From an uncultured Prevotella sp. (GTDB lineage Bacteria > Bacteroidota > Bacteroidia > Bacteroidales > Bacteroidaceae), in assembly GCA_900547005.1 (NCBI GenBank), contig URER01000032.1, positions 1 through 28,625 on the forward strand: a stretch of DNA of 28,625 bases, read 5' to 3'. Of this stretch, positions 8,101 through 13,160 are shown in pieces. The notes beneath the pieces are model-generated. The model was not told the DNA's origin, made no database searches, and saw only the letters and a program-made list of their open reading frames with translations. The translations under genes and the position numbers were made by a program. How positions within the stretch are numbered: the first letter of the stretch is position 1; the number at the start of each line of letters is the position of its first letter.

Positions 8101-8296
8101 TATATACAAAGGTACAGGCAACCGTGGTTGGGAAGACCTCGGCGAGAATCCGGCAACGGGCATCGGTTCTGTTGCTGCGCCAAGCAAAGGGGGGGTGACT
8201 TACTACAACCTTATGGGCATGGAAGTGAAGAAACCTGCGCACGGAGTTTACATTGTCAAGAGAGGCAACAAGATGACTAAGGTATATCTCAAATAA
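5135..8296 (+). CDS. Secreted GH13 alpha-amylase with starch-binding modules and C-terminal sorting-like tail
   Basis: This 1053-residue enzyme has a signal peptide (1-24, cleavage near MADG) and a GH13 alpha-amylase barrel from about 30 to 600. The four conserved regions are visible: DIVLQH at 153-158 (Gln where Asn is usual), GFRIDTAGH with nucleophile Asp285, Glu326 in YGEV as acid/base, and DSHD at 470-473. It should cleave alpha-1,4 bonds in starch or glycogen outside the cytoplasm. A Gly/Glu-rich linker (about 710-731) leads to a CBM26-like starch-binding module (about 732-823; WNPASVWVWND, WPGQSM), a chitobiase-like beta module with SPNGGEF (about 828-912) and a second CBM26-like module (about 917-1008). 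The last 33 residues, ending GVYIVKRGNKMTKVYLK, resemble a type IX secretion sorting tail. A G7 run sits just before this tail. The gene stands alone, with operator-like sites upstream and a strong terminator downstream. Confidence 0.95.
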   Translation: MKKFRLLLFMVMALLFGATQQTMADGTFVGDRTDFRDETIYFAMTTRFYDGDPQNNVYCWDGIKNINDPEWRGDFRGLIDKLDYIKALGFTAVWITPIVENGSGLDYHGYHAMDFSKIDHRYVSKESTDADADVAFQELIDEVHKRGMKLILDIVLQHTGNFGENYLCKMFKKDYTQDLGDINASMIPMTVSKGGALPDEYPDMKPADQYGTRLAMMKNSDFTNRDIHNYWHHKAWFDWDDPSRWWGQIAGDCVDLNTEHPTVTNYLVECYSRFIKMGIDGFRIDTAGHIPRLSFNKMFLPQFIEAANSAEAKAKRGDTPFFMYGEVCARSMEVIYRGDNYNCSPCYYTWKESKDYEWTMDPKTWDAVEAIPTEKEGSQDFFTVQGHPNWESCLQSGIDDKGHAESILRKSNNALLNGNDYHTPDYKDFSGLNVIDFAMHWNFNSAQGAFGVHGQDNLYNDATYNVVYVDSHDYAPDSNYRFTGTQDTWAENLSLMFTFRGIPCIYYGSEVEFQKGCPIDKGAVEALKNTGRAYFGGYIEGDVTVNDFADWTNATGNMKSTLTYPLARHIQRLNKIRAAVPALRKGQYSTDGCSGKMSFKRRYVDANTDSYVLVTISGSSTFTNILNGRYVDAITGEEVNVTNNTLTATCSGKGNMRVYVLDTDKTKAPGKVGEDGKYLYNATSVDQAWETWADETMPEETWTEKPVGGGGSGGSEREEPAEVTEPAMEEGEQAIFLEHESWNPASVWVWNDTKNFTGGTWPGQSMTYLGNNVYKWTYTGEGEIPADALIIFSNKGNEQVPGRDQSGFKFVNGGYYTVNGYVKTIEAVSDEARVSVSPNGGEFTETISVTVKANANCTSAWYKIGNGAETQITGSTTFTLGEDMAAGESVTVSWSATGAKGTNTGSAKFTKVEKPVDITVYYDNSVTKWQTVNIHHWGTPSATNWPGVPMKKISETMWEFTIPAETVGIIFNNGNGDQTNDIKTILPNHIYKGTGNRGWEDLGENPATGIGSVAAPSKGGVTYYNLMGMEVKKPAHGVYIVKRGNKMTKVYLK
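8189..8195 (+). repeat. G7 homopolymer inside amylase gene, before sorting-like tail
   Basis: Seven consecutive G follow AAA at codons for K1018-G1019-G1020-V1021. Loss of a single G creates TGA right after the two glycines, ending the protein before its last 33 residues. Confidence 0.85.
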
Positions 8297-8322
8297 GGTA
8301 TCCCATTCATAAAACAAACTAT

Positions 8323-8368
8323 GGGGGTGTGTCGTAATTATCGCTTACGGCACAGCCCCTTGTTTTTT
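8323..8368 (+). terminator. Rho-independent terminator of amylase gene
   Basis: A 15-bp stem (8323-8337 with 8345-8359; one mismatch and one G-U pair) closes a 7-base loop and is followed by TTGTTTTTT. It starts 27 bases after the amylase stop. A similar stem ends the cluster at 28568. Confidence 0.85.
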
Positions 8369-8475
8369 GTTTGGCCATTTCTTAGCATAATGTCAAAGAC
8401 CGCAATACAATATCTCCGTTCAAGAGCTATGTCGAAGACTCCCCGCCTCTCCGACAATGCAAAGGTACGATATGC

Positions 8476-8585
8476 TTCAGTGGCTACCTTAACACTGTTC
8501 AGTGGCTATCTTAACACTGTTCAGTGGCTATCTTAACAGCGTTCAGTGGCTACCTCAACGGTGTTCAGTGGCTATCTCAACGGTT
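8476..8585 (+). repeat. Five tandem 22-bp repeats
   Basis: Five head-to-tail units start at 8476, 8498, 8520, 8542 and 8564, each beginning TTCAGTGGCTA and continuing with a C/T and CTYAAC. The units differ at a few positions and degenerate towards the end. The junction of the first units forms CACTG-TT-CAGTG. The period is not a multiple of three and no real gene covers the array. There are no spacers, so it is not CRISPR. Confidence 0.9.
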
Positions 8586-8632
8586 TTAATGTCGCACTTG
8601 GAACATAATTGTTGGCAAAGAATGACGTGTGA

Positions 8633-8836
8633 TGACAGATGGTGACAGATAATGACAGATCGGTAGATGTGGTTAAAACTCTGAAACACAGCAGTTTATA
8701 GTAGATGGTGACAGATATGACAGATGTTCTTATATATTTTCGCGAAAATAATAAAATAGTGTTCCTTAAAAGGAATGGTATTTTTTATTTATTATTATAA
8801 ATGTTATACAAGTAAGTGTCAATCTGTCATCTGTCA
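8633..8836. repeat. Cluster of TGACAGAT repeats, direct and inverted
   Basis: TGACAGAT occurs on the plus strand at 8633, 8643, 8653, 8709 and 8718, the first three exactly 10 bases apart, and in inverted form (ATCTGTCA) at 8822 and 8829. The 10-base phasing places copies on the same face of the helix. The stretch has no gene. Confidence 0.75.
8759..8787 (+). terminator. Possible terminator hairpin in gene-free stretch
   Basis: TTCCTT-AA-AAGGAA (8762-8775), extendable by G-U pairs, is followed by TGGTATTTTTTATT. No gene precedes it closely, so it may end a small transcript or be chance. Confidence 0.3.
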
Positions 8837-9019
8837 CAAATATAAAGCGTAATGTCTGACCTTTTGCTTTATTTCTTATTTCTGATAAAAGGTTAAAGAA
8901 AAGAATAAAAGGAACAAAAAATATTTCGTCCAGCATCTGATATTAACCGTTTGATGGTTAATAAGTATTAAAATATAAAGATAGTCAATTGAAAATACAC
9001 GTATTTCGTAAAAAAGTAA

Positions 9020-9027
9020 TACCTTTG
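9020..9027 (+). promoter_or_regulatory. -7 promoter box for tRNA-Pro
   Basis: TACCTTTG matches TAnnTTTG and lies 28 bases before the tRNA. The tRNA-Ser gene in this window has the same box. Confidence 0.55.
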
Positions 9028-9054
9028 CAACCGCAAATCCGTAAGGGTTAGTAA

Positions 9055-9127
9055 CGAGGTGTAGCGCAGTTGGTAGCGTTCCTGGTTTGGGACCAGGCTG
9101 TCGCAGGTTCGAGTCCTGTCACCTCGA
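9055..9127 (+). tRNA. tRNA-Pro (anticodon TGG)
   Basis: The 73-base cloverleaf has acceptor arms CGAGGTG (9055-9061) and CACCTCG (9120-9126) with discriminator A, anticodon stem CCTGG/CCAGG around loop TTTGGGA with TGG at 9088-9090, and a T-arm with GGTTCGAGTCC. CCA is not encoded. Confidence 0.97.
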
Positions 9128-9133
9128 CGCTGG

Positions 9134-9170
9134 GAGATGAACTTTTAATGGTTCATCTCTTTTTATTTGT
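9134..9170 (+). terminator. Terminator of tRNA-Pro
   Basis: A perfect 9-bp stem, GAGATGAAC/GTTCATCTC (9134-9142, 9151-9159), with an 8-base loop is followed by a T-rich run. It begins seven bases after the tRNA. Confidence 0.88.
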
Positions 9171-9323
9171 TTTGATTACAGAAACTTTGTAATGTTGTTA
9201 CCTGACTGTGGTACTTTTTTCATCACAGAAGCATTATCGGAATGGGATTAGAGAAGGGCTTTATTCTCCCATCGCGTGGGTTAATGATGCTTTTTACTAT
9301 CAGCTTCTATTATATTTCCTTCT

Positions 9324-9339
9324 CTGTTTGCGCAAACAG
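9324..9339. promoter_or_regulatory. Perfect 16-bp palindrome upstream of ppdK promoter
   Basis: CTGTTTGCGCAAACAG is its own reverse complement. It ends 41 bases before the -33 element of the ppdK promoter, a typical place for an activator or repressor dimer. The rest of 9171-9380 has no gene. Confidence 0.55.
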
Positions 9340-9380
9340 TGCAATAATGCAAGGTAGACTTTACATTTTTCAGGTAAATA

Positions 9381-9412
9381 TTTGCTATTGTGAATTAATT
9401 TAATTATTTTTG
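9381..9412 (+). promoter_or_regulatory. Promoter of ppdK
   Basis: TTTG at 9381-9384, a 20-base spacer and TATTTTTG at 9405-9412 form the complete Bacteroidetes -33/-7 promoter. The likely transcript start is near 9418, about 35 bases before the ATG. Confidence 0.75.
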
Positions 9413-9453
9413 CGACACTAAATTAAAAACAATAATTGAAGTTTATATCAACT

Positions 9454-12174
9454 ATGATTGAAAAAAGAGTTTATACTTTTGGCAATGGAAAAGCTGAAGG
9501 TCGCGCCGATATGCGCAACTTGCTTGGCGGAAAGGGTGCTAACCTCGCAGAGATGAATCTGATCGGAGTACCGGTTCCTCCGGGTTTCACTATTACCACA
9601 GACGTATGTAACGAGTATTTTGAGAAAGGTAAGGACGATGTAGTAGCCCTTCTGAAAGACGACGTAGAGAAAAGCGTAAACCATATTGAGGGTTTAATGA
9701 ACTCTAAATTTGGCGATACAGAGAACCCTCTGCTCGTTTCTGTACGTTCAGGTGCCCGCGCATCAATGCCGGGAATGATGGACACAATTCTCAACCTCGG
9801 TCTGAACGACGCTGTGGCTGAAGGACTTGCCAAGAAGACTAACAATCCTCATTTCGTTTACGACTCATACCGCCGCTTCGTGCAGATGTATGGTGACGTG
9901 GTACTTGGCATGAAACCGGTGAACAAAGAAGACATTGACCCATTCGAGGCTATCATACAGAAAGTCAAAGCTGTACGTGGTGTGAAGCTCGACAAGGATT
10001 TGTCGGTTGAGGAGCTCAAGGAACTCGTTGTCCTCTTTAAGCAGGCCATCAAAGACCAGACCGGCAAGGAGTTCCCGACTAATCCGATGGAACAGCTTTG
10101 GGGAGCAATCTGCGCTGTATTCGATTCTTGGATGAACGAGCGCGCCATCCTCTACCGCAAGATGGAAGGCATCCCTGCCGAATGGGGTACGGCTGTAAAC
10201 GTACAGGCTATGGTATTCGGAAATATGGGCGACACATCTGCAACGGGTGTATGCTTCAGCCGTGATGCCGCTACGGGCGAGAATCTATTCAACGGAGAGT
10301 ATCTTGTTAACGCACAGGGTGAGGACGTTGTTGCCGGAATACGCACTCCTCAGCAGATTACAATAGAAGGCTCTCGCCGCTGGGCTAAGCTGCAGGGCAT
10401 TTCAGAAGAAGAGCGTGCTGCCAAATATCCGTCAATGGAAGAGGCTATGCCGGAAATCTACAAAGAGCTTGATTTCTTACAGAACAAGCTCGAAAACCAC
10501 TATCACGATATGCAGGATATGGAGTTCACCGTACAGGAAGGCAAACTGTGGTTCTTGCAGACACGTAACGGAAAGCGTACCGGTACGGCGATGGTGAAGA
10601 TTGCTATGGACCTGATTCGTGAGGGACTTATTGACGAGAAGACTGCTTTGCTCCGCTGCGAGCCGCAGAAACTCGACGAACTGCTCCACCCGGTATTCGA
10701 CAAGGATGCTTTGAAGAAGGCGAAAGCCATCACACGCGGTCTGCCGGCTTCTCCTGGAGCTGCTTGCGGTCAGATTGTTTTCCATGCAGACGATGCTGAA
10801 AACTGGCACAAGGACGGCCATAAAGTAGTAATGGTTCGTATCGAGACTTCACCGGAAGACCTCGCCGGAATGAGCGCAGCCGAGGGTATTCTCACAGCAC
10901 GAGGTGGTATGACTTCGCACGCAGCAGTTGTTGCACGTGGTATGGGCAAGTGCTGTGTCAGTGGTGCCGGTGCAATAAACGTTAACTATAAAGCCAAGAC
11001 CGTTGAGATTGAGGGCGTAACATATAAGGAAGGCGACTATATTTCTTTGAACGGCTCTACCGGTGAGGTGTTTGCCGGCGAGATTCCTACAAAGGCTGCC
11101 GAACTTTCCGGTGACTTCAAGGCTCTTATGGATCTTTGCGACAAATATACAAAGCTTCAGGTACGCACAAACGCAGATACTCCGCACGACGCAGCCGTAG
11201 CTCGCGAGTTTGGTGCTAAGGGTATCGGTCTGACACGTACAGAGCATATGTTCTTCGAGGGCAAGAAGATTGTAGCAATGCGCGAGATGATTCTTGCTGA
11301 CAGCGCAGAGGGGCGCAAGAATGCTCTCGACAAGTTGCTGCCTTATCAGAAGGCCGACTTCAAGGGTATTCTTGAAGCTATGGACGGATGTCCGGTTAAT
11401 ATCCGCCTTCTCGACCCGCCATTGCACGAGTTCGTTCCTCACGATATTGCAGGACAGCAGACTATGGCAGATGAAATGGGTATCAGCGTAGAGGAAATCC
11501 AGAAGCGCGTGAATAGCCTGGCCGAGAACAATCCTATGCTCGGACACCGTGGCTGCCGTCTTGGAATCACATTCCCTGAGATTACAGCCATGCAGACTCG
11601 CGCCATACTGAGCGCAGCTTGTGAGCTGAAACTCGCAGGAAAAGACCCGAAACCGGAAATCATGGTGCCGCTGATTGGTATTCTCTATGAGTTCAAACAG
11701 CAGAAAGACATAATCATGAAGACCGCGGAAGAAGTCTTTGCCGAGTATTCTACACGTATTGACTTTGAAGTTGGTACGATGATTGAGATTCCTCGTGCAG
11801 CCCTCACAGCAGACAAGATTGCTACCGAGGCTGAATACTTCTCATTCGGAACTAATGACTTGACACAGATGACATTCGGTTACAGCCGTGATGACATCGC
11901 AAGTTTCTTGCCTGTATATCTCGAAAAGAAGATATTGAAAGTTGACCCGTTCCAGGTTCTCGACCAGAATGGTGTAGGCCAGCTTATCGAAATGGCAGTA
12001 GAGAAAGGCCGTGCCGTTCGTCCTGGTATGCGTACAGGTATCTGTGGTGAGCATGGCGGTGAACCAAGTTCTGTCAAGTTCTGCGCGAAAGTGGGCATGA
12101 ACTATGCTTCATGTTCTCCATTCCGCGTGCCTATCGCAAGACTCGCAGCGGCGCAGGCTGCAGTGGAAGAATAA
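9454..12174 (+). CDS. ppdK: Pyruvate, phosphate dikinase
   Basis: This cytoplasmic enzyme of about 906 residues interconverts pyruvate, ATP and phosphate with PEP, AMP and pyrophosphate; in anaerobic Bacteroidales it links PEP-centred carboxylation and sugar breakdown. The ATP-grasp nucleotide domain begins at VYTFGNGKAEG and contains LLGGKGANLAEM and the SVRSGARASMPGMMDT segment. The phosphohistidine domain has GGMTSHAAVVARGMG with the transfer His at about residue 489. The C-terminal PEP/pyruvate barrel contains LTRTEHMFF, GHRGCRLG, FGTNDLTQMTFG and GICGEHGGEP. The ATG at 9454 is chosen because MIEKRVYTFGNG matches the family N-terminus; an upstream TTG at 9436 in the same frame is unlikely. 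It is a single-gene unit with its own promoter and strong terminator. Confidence 0.97.
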   Translation: MIEKRVYTFGNGKAEGRADMRNLLGGKGANLAEMNLIGVPVPPGFTITTDVCNEYFEKGKDDVVALLKDDVEKSVNHIEGLMNSKFGDTENPLLVSVRSGARASMPGMMDTILNLGLNDAVAEGLAKKTNNPHFVYDSYRRFVQMYGDVVLGMKPVNKEDIDPFEAIIQKVKAVRGVKLDKDLSVEELKELVVLFKQAIKDQTGKEFPTNPMEQLWGAICAVFDSWMNERAILYRKMEGIPAEWGTAVNVQAMVFGNMGDTSATGVCFSRDAATGENLFNGEYLVNAQGEDVVAGIRTPQQITIEGSRRWAKLQGISEEERAAKYPSMEEAMPEIYKELDFLQNKLENHYHDMQDMEFTVQEGKLWFLQTRNGKRTGTAMVKIAMDLIREGLIDEKTALLRCEPQKLDELLHPVFDKDALKKAKAITRGLPASPGAACGQIVFHADDAENWHKDGHKVVMVRIETSPEDLAGMSAAEGILTARGGMTSHAAVVARGMGKCCVSGAGAINVNYKAKTVEIEGVTYKEGDYISLNGSTGEVFAGEIPTKAAELSGDFKALMDLCDKYTKLQVRTNADTPHDAAVAREFGAKGIGLTRTEHMFFEGKKIVAMREMILADSAEGRKNALDKLLPYQKADFKGILEAMDGCPVNIRLLDPPLHEFVPHDIAGQQTMADEMGISVEEIQKRVNSLAENNPMLGHRGCRLGITFPEITAMQTRAILSAACELKLAGKDPKPEIMVPLIGILYEFKQQKDIIMKTAEEVFAEYSTRIDFEVGTMIEIPRAALTADKIATEAEYFSFGTNDLTQMTFGYSRDDIASFLPVYLEKKILKVDPFQVLDQNGVGQLIEMAVEKGRAVRPGMRTGICGEHGGEPSSVKFCAKVGMNYASCSPFRVPIARLAAAQAAVEE

Positions 12175-12195
12175 AAAGTTCTCTTTAATAAAATT

Positions 12196-12246
12196 AAAAT
12201 TAGGCCGTAACCTTGCATCAAGGTATTACGGCCTAATTTTGTTTTA
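12196..12246 (+). terminator. Terminator of ppdK
   Basis: A perfect 15-bp inverted repeat (AAAATTAGGCCGTAA at 12196-12210, its complement at 12226-12240) with an inner CCTT/AAGG extension is followed by GTTTT. The stem flanks are A- and T-rich, so it could work in both directions. Confidence 0.92.
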
Positions 12247-12306
12247 CTATTATTTTATGCAGAATGACATATTTTTGAGTTACAATATGTTTTATAACGA
12301 ATATTG

Positions 12307-12337
12307 TTGGAGTTTTAAGAAAAAAGCTGTAATATTG
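12307..12337 (+). promoter_or_regulatory. Probable promoter of the DUF3256 gene
   Basis: TTGG at 12307-12310, a 19-base spacer and TAATATTG at 12330-12337 approximate the Bacteroidetes promoter, with one mismatch in the -7 box. It lies 20 bases before the ATG. Confidence 0.4.
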
Positions 12338-12357
12338 CAAGTCATAAAAATTAAAAT

Positions 12358-12981
12358 ATGAGAAGAACTGTAATATCTTTAATATTAATGCTTGTTTTCT
12401 CCGTGGAGACATCATTGGGAAAAACAATGCGGGAGGTTTGGATAGATATGCCAGACTCCATCACGATGTATCTAACCAAAAGTATGCGTACCGAATTGGC
12501 TGATTATGTTGATATGAAAGTGTCGGCGGCTACCAAAAACGCAATAGGTGATACGGTCAGAATAGACACTCTAACAAGCGATTACATTGCCGTAACACTC
12601 TCGGAGAGTTCCAAACTTGAAATGAAGTTATTGCCAAGAGACGGCAGCAACATCATTTGTATGGTGCGAACATATTACGGAACAGCAGCCGAAAGCATTA
12701 TTTCTTTTTGGCAACTCGACTGGCAACAACTGCCGGATATATCTATGCCTGCGTTAGAAAACATTGAACTTATAAAGAAACCAGACAGTTTATCTGTTAC
12801 GGAATTTAATAAAATAAAGGCCATGATAAGTCCGAAGATGATAGAAATGCGATTATCTCCTGATGATAATTCACTACTTCTTTCATACTCCCTGCCTGAT
12901 GTAAATAAAGAAGACAGCGAGCTTATAAAGTCCATTTTGGTACAAAAAAAGATTAATTGGAACGGGGAAATATTTAATTAA
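12358..12981 (+). CDS. DUF3256 family exported protein
   Basis: This 207-residue protein has a signal peptide (1-21, cleavage near SLGK) and the pattern I associate with the Bacteroidetes DUF3256 family: WIDMPDSITMYLTKSMRTELADYVD near the N-terminus, a DYIAVTLSESSKLEMKLLP segment, ICMVRTYYGTAAESIISFW and DWQQL. Its length is as expected for the family. No catalytic residues or biochemical role are known to me; it is presumably periplasmic. It lies alone between two terminators, with a weak promoter upstream, and is not obviously co-transcribed with ppdK. Confidence 0.75.
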   Translation: MRRTVISLILMLVFSVETSLGKTMREVWIDMPDSITMYLTKSMRTELADYVDMKVSAATKNAIGDTVRIDTLTSDYIAVTLSESSKLEMKLLPRDGSNIICMVRTYYGTAAESIISFWQLDWQQLPDISMPALENIELIKKPDSLSVTEFNKIKAMISPKMIEMRLSPDDNSLLLSYSLPDVNKEDSELIKSILVQKKINWNGEIFN

Positions 12982-13014
12982 TGTTATATTAACAAAATAT
13001 TTTAGATAAAAGCC

Positions 13015-13045
13015 ATTGCTTTTACAAAGTAAAATTGTAATTTTG
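13015..13045 (+). promoter_or_regulatory. Promoter of candidate small RNA
   Basis: ATTG at 13015-13018, a 19-base spacer and TAATTTTG at 13038-13045 form a near-perfect promoter (one -33 mismatch). No gene follows on this strand. Confidence 0.5.
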
Positions 13046-13049
13046 CAAT

Positions 13050-13118
13050 GTGTTTTTCATGGTATTAGATTATTAAGGTTAATAAAGATTGGTTGTCGTG
13101 AGACAATCAATTTTTTTT
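13050..13118 (+). ncRNA. Candidate small RNA of about 70 bases
   Basis: The region runs from the expected start site of the 13015-13045 promoter to the T-run of a hairpin terminator at 13088-13118, and lies between the DUF3256 gene and the convergent mutS2. The only open frame is a five-codon ATG-TAA at 13059-13076, encoding MVLDY. It may be an independent sRNA, or the signals may merely be a terminator for the upstream gene plus a chance promoter. Confidence 0.35.
13088..13118 (+). terminator. Rho-independent terminator
   Basis: A 10-bp stem (ATTGGTTGTC at 13088-13097 with GACAATCAAT at 13102-13111, one G-U pair) has a GTGA loop and runs into eight T. It serves the plus strand, ending either the DUF3256 transcript or the candidate sRNA. 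Confidence 0.88.
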
Positions 13119-13160
13119 GTATTAATACCAAACGACATTCTTATTACATTTGAATATTAT

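Noticed and set aside
8321..8536. 71-residue open frame
   Set aside because: It covers the amylase terminator stem and the start of the non-coding 22-bp repeats; no family resemblance.
8476..8585. CRISPR-like repeat array
   Set aside because: Units of 22 bp are directly adjacent with no spacers, and no cas genes are present.
8990..9130. Integrated-element attachment site at tRNA-Pro
   Set aside because: No integrase and no second copy of the tRNA 3' end is visible in the window.
10849..11547. 232-residue antisense open frame within ppdK
   Set aside because: Opposite the conserved phosphohistidine and PEP domains of ppdK; no independent support.
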